A stretch of 6,274 nucleotides of DNA from Bacteroidota bacterium (GTDB lineage Bacteria > Bacteroidota > Ignavibacteria > UBA10030 > UBA8401): the NCBI GenBank assembly GCA_030824175.1, contig JAVBYH010000266.1, positions 1-6,274 on the forward strand, given 5' to 3'. The notes under the pieces were generated by a model, which was not told the origin of the DNA, searched no databases, and saw nothing but the letters and a program-made list of their open reading frames with translations. Both the position numbers and the translations under genes were made by a program. Position 1 is the first letter of the stretch. Each line of letters begins with the position of its first letter. Below, piece by piece: positions 1 to 5,553 of this stretch.

Positions 1-165
1 GAACGACCCGCGCCGGCCAAACAGTACCACAAGACCACCGGCGGCCATGCGGATAAACACAGATTCGGCGAAGCGCCGAAACCGAGGCCGCAGCCGTTCG
101 AACACACGAAGAAGAAAAAAGACCGGCGGAAGAACACGGGGACCGGATTCAAACGGCGTCCCTGA
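1..165 (+). CDS. C-terminal tail of a basic protein, possibly a DEAD-box RNA helicase (partial, 5' end outside window)
   Basis: Frame 1 is open from the left edge to a TGA at 163-165, giving the last 54 residues of a protein. The tail is rich in Lys, Arg, Pro, Gly and His, has a KKKKDRRKNTGTG stretch and ends FKRRP. It contains no catalytic motif. Codons in this frame mostly end in G or C, like the complete genes nearby, which supports real coding. Disordered basic tails ending in Arg-rich residues are common in DEAD-box RNA helicases of the RhlE type, where they bind RNA. They also occur in other RNA-binding proteins, so the family call is a guess from composition. That this is a gene end is more secure than its identity. 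It lies 38 bp upstream of hutU on the same strand. Confidence 0.5.
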   Translation, partial: ERPAPAKQYHKTTGGHADKHRFGEAPKPRPQPFEHTKKKKDRRKNTGTGFKRRP

Positions 166-190
166 CACACACACTCTCATTCTCTCTCTC
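165..190. repeat. CA/TC dinucleotide tract in the hutU leader
   Basis: Positions 165-174 are five AC units, 175-178 are two TC units and 181-190 are five TC units, broken by CAT. The tract fills most of the 38-bp gap between the upstream stop and the hutU start. No Shine-Dalgarno sequence is visible before the hutU ATG, so a pyrimidine-rich leader might help ribosome binding. That role is inferred. The tract is short and imperfect. Confidence 0.5.
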
Positions 191-203
191 ATAGACGACG
201 TCA

Positions 204-1850
204 ATGAAACCCATTCGCGCATACCACGGAAACACGCTGCACTGTAAGGGCTGGCTCCAGGAGGCGGCCCTGCGCATGCTCATGAACAACCTCGATCCGG
301 ACGTGGCCGAGAGACCCGACGACCTGATCGTCTACGGTGGCACCGGCAAGGCCGCACGCAACTGGGACTGTTACACGGCGATCGTGAAGAGCCTGAAGTC
401 GCTCGAGAACGATGAAACGCTGCTCGTGCAGTCGGGCAAGCCGGTAGGCGTATTCCGCACGCACGAGAACGCGCCGCGCGTCCTCATCAGCAATTCGATG
501 CTCGTGCCGAAGTGGGCCACGTGGGACGAGTTCAGGCGGCTCGAGGGACTCGGGCTGACAATGTACGGCCAGATGACCGCCGGCAGCTGGATCTACATCG
601 GCTCGCAGGGCATCCTGCAGGGAACATTCGAGACATTCGCCGAATGCGCGCGGAAACATTTCGGCGGCACGCTTGCCGGACGGTTCCTCCTCACCGCCGG
701 ACTCGGCGGCATGGGCGGCGCCCAGCCGCTCGCGGCGACGATGAACGGCGCCGCCTGTCTCGTCGTCGAGGCGGACCGCACGCGCATCGAGAAGCGCATC
801 GCCACGCGCTATCTCGACATGATGACCGACGACTTCGACGAGGCGATGCGCATGATCCGCAGCGCACAGGCAGAGAAACGTCCGCTCTCCGTCGGACTCT
901 GCGCCAATGCGGCAGACATCATCCCGCGCATCGCAGCGGGCAAACATCTTCCCGATATCACCACGGACCAGACCTCCGCCCACGACACGCTCAACGGCTA
1001 CGTGCCGTCGGGAATGACGTTCGAAAAGGCTGTCGCACTGCGAACGAAGAATCCCCAAAAATATATCGCGGCGGCTCAACGATCGATCGCCGCGCACGTG
1101 CGCGGCCTGCTCACACTGCAGAAGCGCGGGTCCGTCGTCTTCGATTACGGCAACAACATCCGCGGCGAGGCCGCGGCCAACGGCGTGAAGCGCGCGTTCG
1201 ATGTGCCGGGATTCGTGCCCGAGTACATCCGCCCGCTCTTCTGTGACGGGAAGGGCCCGTTCCGGTGGGCGGCCCTTTCGGGCGACCCGGCGGACATCCT
1301 CCGCACCGACCGCGCCGTGCTCGAGACGTTCCCCGAAAACGAGCTCCTCTGCCGCTGGATCGAAAAGGCGCAGCGTCAGGTGGCCTTCCAGGGCCTGCCT
1401 GCCCGCATCTGCTGGCTTGGGTACGGCGAGCGGGCGCTGATGGGGAAGATCTTCAACGATCTCGTTGCGCGTGGCGACGTTTCGGCGCCGATCGTGATCG
1501 GGCGCGACCATCTCGACTGCGGAAGCGTCGCGTCGCCGAACCGCGAGACCGAAGCCATGAAGGACGGCAGCGATGCGATCGCCGACTGGCCCATCCTCAA
1601 CGCGCTATTGAATGCGGTGGGCGGCGCCACATGGGTCTCCGTGCATCACGGCGGCGGCGTGGGCATCGGCAATTCGATTCACGCCGGCATGGTCGTCGTC
1701 GCGGACGGCACCCGGGAAGCCGCGGCCCGTCTCGAGCGCGTGCTCACGTACGATCCGGGCATGGGCATCATCCGGCACACGGATGCGGGATATGAACGAG
1801 CAAAAAAGAACGCGAAAAAATTCGGCGTGAAGATACCGATGATGAAATAA
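204..1850 (+). CDS. hutU: Urocanate hydratase (urocanase, EC 4.2.1.49)
   Basis: This enzyme converts urocanate plus water to 4-imidazolone-5-propanoate, the second step of histidine degradation, in the cytoplasm. It uses tightly bound NAD+ as an electrophile. The 548-residue protein is close to the usual 550-560 and reads as a full-length family member. The N-terminus carries [14 protein letters not shown] and a [14 protein letters not shown] block. The NAD-binding Gly-rich segment [12 protein letters not shown] lies at about 166-177. [15 protein letters not shown] and RPLFC follow. The catalytic-cysteine motif PARICW places the cysteine at residue 403, corresponding to Cys410 of the Pseudomonas putida enzyme. 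The C-terminal third has [13 protein letters not shown] and HHGGGVG. The ATG at 204 is chosen because the family alignment begins within a few residues of it. It has no clear ribosome binding site. No hutH, hutI, hutG or hut regulator is visible within 4 kb downstream. Confidence 0.97.
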   Translation: MKPIRAYHGNTLHCKGWLQEAALRMLMNNLDPDVAERPDDLIVYGGTGKAARNWDCYTAIVKSLKSLENDETLLVQSGKPVGVFRTHENAPRVLISNSMLVPKWATWDEFRRLEGLGLTMYGQMTAGSWIYIGSQGILQGTFETFAECARKHFGGTLAGRFLLTAGLGGMGGAQPLAATMNGAACLVVEADRTRIEKRIATRYLDMMTDDFDEAMRMIRSAQAEKRPLSVGLCANAADIIPRIAAGKHLPDITTDQTSAHDTLNGYVPSGMTFEKAVALRTKNPQKYIAAAQRSIAAHVRGLLTLQKRGSVVFDYGNNIRGEAAANGVKRAFDVPGFVPEYIRPLFCDGKGPFRWAALSGDPADILRTDRAVLETFPENELLCRWIEKAQRQVAFQGLPARICWLGYGERALMGKIFNDLVARGDVSAPIVIGRDHLDCGSVASPNRETEAMKDGSDAIADWPILNALLNAVGGATWVSVHHGGGVGIGNSIHAGMVVVADGTREAAARLERVLTYDPGMGIIRHTDAGYERAKKNAKKFGVKIPMMK

Positions 1851-1855
1851 ATAGG

Positions 1856-1865
1856 ATTGTACAAT
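1856..1865. other. 10-bp perfect palindrome after hutU
   Basis: ATTGTACAAT is perfectly self-complementary and starts 6 bp after the hutU stop. It lies just outside the first GGGCGA repeat. A second perfect 10-bp palindrome, ATCGTACGAT, sits at 1908-1917 between repeat copies 1 and 2. Either could be an operator-like site or degraded repeat sequence. Nothing in the window decides between these. Confidence 0.35.
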
Positions 1866-1872
1866 TGGAGCG

Positions 1873-1899
1873 TGTAGGGCGAAACGGCGTTTCGCCCCG
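1873..1899 (-). repeat. GGGCGA palindromic repeat, copy 1 (reverse orientation)
   Basis: The stem GGGCGAAAC (1877-1885) pairs perfectly with GTTTCGCCC (1889-1897) across a GGC loop, giving 9 bp. The flanking TGTA at 1873-1876 is the reverse complement of the TACA that follows the other copies, so this copy is inverted relative to them. Its inner stem is GAAAC/GTTTC rather than GAGAT/ATCTC, so both arms changed together. It lies 22 bp past the hutU stop. It could act as an mRNA 3'-end hairpin, but no T-run follows, so it is not a classical intrinsic terminator. Confidence 0.75.
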
Positions 1900-1924
1900 G
1901 TTCAATTATCGTACGATCGTTCGG

Positions 1925-1960
1925 CGGGGCGAGATAAATCTCGCCTTACAAAAAACATAA
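1925..1960 (+). repeat. GGGCGA palindromic repeat, copy 2
   Basis: The stem GGCGAGAT (1928-1935) pairs with ATCTCGCC (1938-1945) across an AA loop. The oriented tail TACAAAAAACATAA runs from 1947 to 1960. Over 36 bp it matches copy 4 (4996-5031) at 32 positions, including 13 of 14 tail bases, so the repeat unit extends beyond the palindrome. Position 1946 is T where other copies have C, which weakens the outer stem pair to a G-U in RNA. It faces copy 1 head to head, and TCGCCCCG (1892-1899) is the exact reverse complement of CGGGGCGA (1925-1932). Confidence 0.8.
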
Positions 1961-1963
1961 AAA

Positions 1964-1988
1964 CGGGCGAGATGAATCTCGCCCTACA
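1964..1988 (+). repeat. GGGCGA palindromic repeat, copy 3, overlapping a possible upstream start codon
   Basis: The stem GGGCGAGAT (1965-1973) pairs perfectly with ATCTCGCCC (1976-1984), and TACA follows at 1985-1988. The centre reads GATGAATC where copies 2 and 5 read GATAAATC. That single A-to-G difference creates an ATG at 1972, in frame with the downstream reductase. This copy lacks the full AAAAACATAA tail. It ends 7 bp before the preferred start at 1996, so it would sit in the leader of that mRNA if transcription starts upstream. Confidence 0.8.
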
Positions 1989-1995
1989 CACCTCT

Positions 1996-2958
1996 ATGAA
2001 CTTTTTAATAGCTGGCACGGGAGGCGTCGGGGGATTCTTCGGCGCAAAACTCGCGGCGTCGGGCAACGACGTCTGGTTCCTCGCGCGGGGCAAACACCTC
2101 GAGGCGATGCGAAAAAATGGACTGCACGTCCGCTCAACAAAGGGAACGTTCGATGTCACACCGGAGAGGATCATCGCCCACCCCAATGAGGCGGACCGGC
2201 CGGATGTGGTGCTCTTCTGCGTGAAGAGCTACGATAACGAGGCGACGGTCGCGCAGCTGCGCGAGAGCGGCGCGCGCTCGAGCATGATCCTGTCCCTCCA
2301 GAACGGCATCGACAACGAGGACGCGCTCCGGGTGCTCCTGCCCGACGCCGCCGTCATCGGCGGCGTCGCGTACATCTCGGCGCGCATCGACGAGCCGGGT
2401 TCGATCATCGAGACGGGCGGATTCCAGCGGATCGTCTACGGCGCATTCGATCCGGCTCACGTTCCGCTGCTCGAACCGTTGGGTGCGTGTTTCGCCCGCG
2501 CACAGATCCGCGCCGACCTCACGGACGACATTCGGAAAGAATTGTGGAAGAAGTTCGTCTTCATCTCGGCAATGAGCGCCGTCAGCGCGCTGACGCGCAT
2601 CACGCAGGGCGAAATACTCGATGTCGAGGAAACGCGCATGCTCGTCTTCAACGCCATGAAGGAGGCGGAGGCCGTCGGCATCGCCAATGGCATCGCACTC
2701 GAGCCGCTCGTGAAGGAACAGGTATTCGAGTCCATGGCGCGGTTCAGTCGCGGCACGCGGGCGTCCATGGCGTTCGATCTCGTGAACAAGAAACCGATGG
2801 AGCTGGACGCGCTGAGCGGGACCGTCGTCAGGCTCGGCAGGAGTCTCGGCATACCGACGCCGATACACTCGACGCTGTACGCGGCGCTGCTGCCGCATCA
2901 TCTGCTCGCGCTCCAATCGGCGGCGCAGGGCGGAACCACATTCGAAGCAACGGCATGA
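1996..2958 (+). CDS. panE: 2-dehydropantoate 2-reductase (ketopantoate reductase, PanE/ApbA) family protein
   Basis: Family members reduce 2-dehydropantoate to (R)-pantoate with NADPH in pantothenate/coenzyme A synthesis (EC 1.1.1.169). Paralogues act on other 2-oxo acids, so the substrate is not certain. The N-terminus has a Rossmann GTGGVGGFFGAKLA motif at about residues 7-20 and LARGKHL, which matches the NADP-phosphate-binding region. CVKSYD and LQNG (Asn103) follow. WKKF holds Lys186, aligning with the catalytic Lys176 of E. coli PanE. PMELDALSG holds Glu269, aligning with Glu256. The usual NxxxNP stretch after the Lys is replaced by FISAMSAVSALTR, as in many ApbA-like homologues. The start at 1996 gives 320 residues and begins with the expected beta strand. 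An in-frame ATG at 1972 would add eight residues encoded by repeat copy 3 and is judged unlikely. Neither start has a clear ribosome binding site. The peptidase gene begins 30 bp downstream. Confidence 0.88.
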   Translation: MNFLIAGTGGVGGFFGAKLAASGNDVWFLARGKHLEAMRKNGLHVRSTKGTFDVTPERIIAHPNEADRPDVVLFCVKSYDNEATVAQLRESGARSSMILSLQNGIDNEDALRVLLPDAAVIGGVAYISARIDEPGSIIETGGFQRIVYGAFDPAHVPLLEPLGACFARAQIRADLTDDIRKELWKKFVFISAMSAVSALTRITQGEILDVEETRMLVFNAMKEAEAVGIANGIALEPLVKEQVFESMARFSRGTRASMAFDLVNKKPMELDALSGTVVRLGRSLGIPTPIHSTLYAALLPHHLLALQSAAQGGTTFEATA

Positions 2959-2972
2959 ACAGATCATCATAC

Positions 2973-2978
2973 AGAAGG
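2973..2978 (+). promoter_or_regulatory. Possible ribosome binding site for the S9 peptidase
   Basis: AGAAGG lies 10 bases before the ATG at 2989, inside the 30-bp gap after the reductase stop. It is a partial Shine-Dalgarno match with slightly long spacing. It supports the 2989 start, which also gives a proper signal peptide. Confidence 0.4.
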
Positions 2979-2988
2979 CACTGAACGC

Positions 2989-4992
2989 ATGAAGACATCC
3001 CTGGCATTCCTCATCATCGCAGCGGCGCTCTGCACAACAACGGTATCCGCACAGAAACGCACGTACACAGCCGCCGACCACGCGAAGCTGCACATCCCGG
3101 CGTCGCCCGTGATCTCACCCGACGCACGGCGCATCGCCTTCACCATGCGCTCGGCCGACCTCGAGAACAGCAGGTGGATCACACAGGTGTACATGGTGAC
3201 CACGGCCGACAAGTCGGTGCGCCGGCTCACCAGCTCGGTCGCCGGATCGCACTCACCCGCCTGGTCGCCCGGCGGAAACATCCTCTCATTCGTTTCCTCC
3301 CGCGAGTTCTTGGACGATTCCCTGAAGAAGCATTCCGGCACACCGCAGTTGTTCCAGCTGGCGATGGACGGAGGCGAGGCGCTCCCCCTGACGACGCTCG
3401 AGAACGGCGTCGACGAATACGAATGGTCGCCCGATGGCACAATGATCGCGATCCTCTCCGAGACGGAAGCCTCAGCGGACATTCAGGCCGTAAAGGAGAA
3501 GAACGAAAAACGTAAAATGGACTGGACCTCCTCCCTCGACCCGAAGCAGGGGAAGGACCTCTTTGTGATGAATGTCGCTTCGAAAACGATGCGCAAGGTG
3601 GCATCGCTCGATCGCGGCGTCGCAAACATCTCCTGGGCACCGGACGGGTCGCGCATCGTCTACCAGAGCAACCGCACAGGCGAGTACAACGACGACCAGA
3701 AGTTCGACCTGTGGATAATAGACATGAAGGGCGCCGTACGGCAGCTGACGACGGCGGCGGGTCCCGAGACGCAGCCGAAATTTTCTCCGGACGGCCGCAC
3801 CATCGCCTTCATCACGCAGACTGTGCCCGACATCGAATTCGCGAAGACCGAACTGTGCGTGATGAATGCAGACGGCTCGCAGCAGCGCTCGCTCACCGCC
3901 TCGTTCCCCTACAGCGTCACGGCGTTCGCATGGAACCCGGACGGGACGTTCATCACCGCGCTTGTCAATGAGAAAACGAGCGCGTACGCGTACCGCATCC
4001 CGACGTCGAAAGGCACCGCGGAGAAGATCGTGACCGGGCCGTTCGTGCTGAGCGACGTCACGCTGGCCGCCGACGGCACGATCGGGTGCGGCATCGAAAG
4101 CGCATCGACGCTCAAGGAGCTCGCCGTAATCAGGAAAAATTCAATCGCCACGGTGTCCGATTTTTCGGTGCAGCTCGCCCCGTTCTCATTCGGCGCGCAG
4201 GAGATCATCAGCGTGAAGAGCCGCGATGGAAAATTTGCGATCGACGCCGTCCTCGTGAAGCCGGTGAACTATGAGCCGGGGAAGAAATATCCCCTGCTCC
4301 TCGCCTATCACGGGGGTCCGTACGGCGAATTCGACAACAAGCTCTACCAGTATTATCCCGTGCAGCTCCTGGCGCAGGAGGGCGTGATGACGGTGATGCC
4401 CAACGTGCGCGGCGGTTCAGGGTACACGGACGAATTCAGCCAGTCGAACCGGTACGACCTCGGCGGCGCGGACTTCCGCGACGCGATGGACGTTGTCGAT
4501 CACCTCGTCGCGAAGGGCATGGCGGACAGCACTAGGATGGGCGTCACAGGCGGAAGCTACGGCGGCTACCTGACGAACTGGACGGTATCGCAGACATCAC
4601 GCTTCAAGGCGGCCGTGTCCATGTACGGTATCTTCAGCTGGTTCACCGATTGGAGCAATTCCTTCCAGCCCTCGTTCGAACAGATGTACTTCGGATATAA
4701 TTACTGGGAGCGGCCCATCGACATGAGCAACCTGTGGATACGGACCGCGCCGCAGACATACGTGCGGAACATCGTGACCCCGACGCTCATCCTGCAGGGC
4801 ACCGAGGACCAGTACACGAATATCTCCAATTCGCGCGAGATGTACGCCGCGCTCAAGGAACTCGGACGCACGGTTGAGTTCGTCGTGTATCCGCGCGCCG
4901 AACACGGCTTGCGCACCGAACCGAACCAGTACATCAACGTACTCGAGCGGTCTGTCGAATGGTTCAGGAAATACGCGCTTGAAAAAAAATAA
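2989..4992 (+). CDS. Secreted S9 family serine peptidase (prolyl oligopeptidase / acylaminoacyl-peptidase type)
   Basis: This is a predicted exported peptidase that cleaves short peptides. The exact preference (dipeptidyl, acylaminoacyl or oligopeptidase) cannot be read from sequence. Residues 1-21 form a signal peptide with a hydrophobic LAFLIIAAAL core and likely cleavage after VSA. Cys15 is preceded by Leu, so there is no lipobox. Residues of about 30-400 form a beta-propeller with WSPDG-like (PD40/TolB-type) repeats at 92-95, 146-150, 216-220, 265-269 and 315-319. Residues of about 410-667 are the alpha/beta-hydrolase domain. The nucleophile is Ser523 in GGSYGGY, with Asp607 in GTEDQYTN and His639 in AEHGLR completing the triad. 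The 667-residue length is typical, and all catalytic residues are present. It follows the reductase by 30 bp and is probably co-transcribed with it. In the periplasm or outside the cell it would supply amino acids. Confidence 0.95.
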   Translation: MKTSLAFLIIAAALCTTTVSAQKRTYTAADHAKLHIPASPVISPDARRIAFTMRSADLENSRWITQVYMVTTADKSVRRLTSSVAGSHSPAWSPGGNILSFVSSREFLDDSLKKHSGTPQLFQLAMDGGEALPLTTLENGVDEYEWSPDGTMIAILSETEASADIQAVKEKNEKRKMDWTSSLDPKQGKDLFVMNVASKTMRKVASLDRGVANISWAPDGSRIVYQSNRTGEYNDDQKFDLWIIDMKGAVRQLTTAAGPETQPKFSPDGRTIAFITQTVPDIEFAKTELCVMNADGSQQRSLTASFPYSVTAFAWNPDGTFITALVNEKTSAYAYRIPTSKGTAEKIVTGPFVLSDVTLAADGTIGCGIESASTLKELAVIRKNSIATVSDFSVQLAPFSFGAQEIISVKSRDGKFAIDAVLVKPVNYEPGKKYPLLLAYHGGPYGEFDNKLYQYYPVQLLAQEGVMTVMPNVRGGSGYTDEFSQSNRYDLGGADFRDAMDVVDHLVAKGMADSTRMGVTGGSYGGYLTNWTVSQTSRFKAAVSMYGIFSWFTDWSNSFQPSFEQMYFGYNYWERPIDMSNLWIRTAPQTYVRNIVTPTLILQGTEDQYTNISNSREMYAALKELGRTVEFVVYPRAEHGLRTEPNQYINVLERSVEWFRKYALEKK

Positions 4993-4995
4993 CAC

Positions 4996-5031
4996 CGGGG
5001 CGAGAAAACTCTCGCCCTACAAAAAGCATAA
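4996..5031 (+). repeat. GGGCGA palindromic repeat, copy 4
   Basis: The stem GGGCGAGA (4998-5005) pairs with TCTCGCCC (5010-5017) across an AAAC loop, and the tail TACAAAAAGCATAA runs from 5018 to 5031. It begins 4 bp after the peptidase stop. It matches copy 2 at 32 of 36 positions. The loop differs from the other copies while the outer stem and tail are kept. No T-run follows on the plus strand, so termination of the peptidase transcript here is not supported. Confidence 0.8.
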
Positions 5032-5037
5032 CATTAT

Positions 5038-5041
5038 AGGA
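5038..5041 (+). promoter_or_regulatory. Ribosome binding site of the GNAT gene
   Basis: AGGA lies five bases before the ATG at 5047, within a short AT-rich gap downstream of repeat copy 4. It is the best-placed Shine-Dalgarno-like sequence among the window's genes and supports the 5047 start. Confidence 0.5.
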
Positions 5042-5046
5042 CAGCA

Positions 5047-5502
5047 ATGGTGATACGGCCGGCAACACTCGACGATCTGACGACGATCGCCGATTTCAAC
5101 ATCACAATGGCATTCGAGACCGAGCACCTCGTCTTGGAGCGTACACGCGTCCTCGAAGGCGTGAGGGCGGTGCTGAGCGATCCGTCGAAGGGCCGGTACA
5201 TCGTCGCCGAGATCGACGGCGTCATCGCCGGGCAGCTCATGGTAACGTACGAGTGGAGCGACTGGCGCAACGGCATGTTCTGGTGGGTGCAGAGCGTGTA
5301 TGTTGAAAAGACGTTCCGCGGACAGAAAGTGTTCTCGAACCTCTACGAGAACATGAAAGAGGAAGCGCTGGCGAGCGGGTCGTGCGGTATCCGGCTCTAT
5401 GTGGAGGAGGAGAACCGCGTGGCGCAGAAGACGTACGGCAAGCTCGGCATGGTGCTGACGCCGTACGAGATGATGGAAGAGGATTTTGTTTTAAAGCGAT
5501 AA
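5047..5502 (+). CDS. GNAT family N-acetyltransferase
   Basis: GNAT enzymes transfer an acetyl group from acetyl-CoA to an amine. The substrate here is unknown. The 151-residue protein is a single GNAT domain of normal length. It opens with the typical IRPATLDDLTTIADF and continues through a central strand, IVAEIDGVIAGQLMV, at about 57-71. Motif A is QSVYVEKTFRGQKVFSNLYE at 82-101, the acetyl-CoA pyrophosphate-binding turn. Motif B is NRVAQKTYGKLGM at 123-135, the N-x-x-A-x-x-x-Y-x-x-x-G-M signature. The turn is slightly atypical: RGQKVF has Lys94 where most members have Gly. The neighbours do not suggest a target. A palindromic repeat lies on each side, so the gene may be transcribed alone or by readthrough from the peptidase. 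Confidence 0.9.
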   Translation: MVIRPATLDDLTTIADFNITMAFETEHLVLERTRVLEGVRAVLSDPSKGRYIVAEIDGVIAGQLMVTYEWSDWRNGMFWWVQSVYVEKTFRGQKVFSNLYENMKEEALASGSCGIRLYVEEENRVAQKTYGKLGMVLTPYEMMEEDFVLKR

Positions 5503-5508
5503 AAAAGC

Positions 5509-5536
5509 AAAAAAAAGGGCGAGATAAATCTCGCCC
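5509..5536 (-). terminator. Intrinsic terminator of the minus-strand gene, built from repeat copy 5
   Basis: Read on the minus strand, a perfect 9-bp G/C-rich stem (5536-5528 with 5525-5517, two-base loop) is followed at once by eight T residues (5516-5509). That is the classical stem plus U-tract of a rho-independent terminator. It begins 17 bp beyond the TAA of the minus-strand gene. On the plus strand the stem is followed by TACAATAAAC, so it would not terminate the GNAT transcript in the usual way. Confidence 0.7.
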
Positions 5537-5550
5537 TACAATAAACAAAA
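5517..5550 (+). repeat. GGGCGA palindromic repeat, copy 5
   Basis: This copy has the model stem-loop exactly: GGGCGAGAT, AA, ATCTCGCCC (5517-5536). TACAATAAACAAAAA follows, a variant of the A-rich tail seen in copies 2 and 4. It fills most of the 51-bp gap between two convergent genes, 14 bp after the GNAT stop. The ACATTA just past it (5551-5556) also follows the tail of copy 4 (5031-5036). Here its TTA is the reverse complement of the neighbouring gene's stop codon. Confidence 0.8.
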
Positions 5551-5553
5551 ACA

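Noticed and set aside
47..247. Short plus-strand open frame at the left edge
   Set aside because: It overlaps the better-supported frame 1 gene tail and the start of hutU in a different frame, and its Arg-rich translation looks like a frame-shifted reading.
201..1511. Long open frame on the minus strand opposite hutU
   Set aside because: It lies antisense to a clearly conserved urocanase. Its Arg/Ala/Glu/His-rich translation is typical of the complement of a GC-rich gene, with no recognisable domain.
1877..1910. Intrinsic terminator for hutU formed by repeat copy 1
   Set aside because: The stem is good, but it is followed by CGGTTCAATTATC with no T-run, so only a 3'-end hairpin is supported.
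1972..1998. Reductase start at the ATG at 1972
   Set aside because: The eight added residues are encoded by the palindromic repeat and precede the normal family N-terminus, so 1996 is preferred.
3031..3051. Lipoprotein signal in the S9 peptidase
   Set aside because: Cys15 is preceded by Leu, which does not fit the lipobox. VSA before Gln22 fits signal peptidase I.
2134..3093. Long minus-strand open frame opposite the reductase gene
   Set aside because: It is a shadow of the PanE/ApbA frame. Its composition is Arg/Asp/Cys-rich, it has no motifs, and it runs across the reductase-peptidase junction.
1873..5550. CRISPR array
   Set aside because: The repeats are irregularly spaced over 3.7 kb with genes between them, one copy is inverted, and there are no uniform spacers or cas genes.
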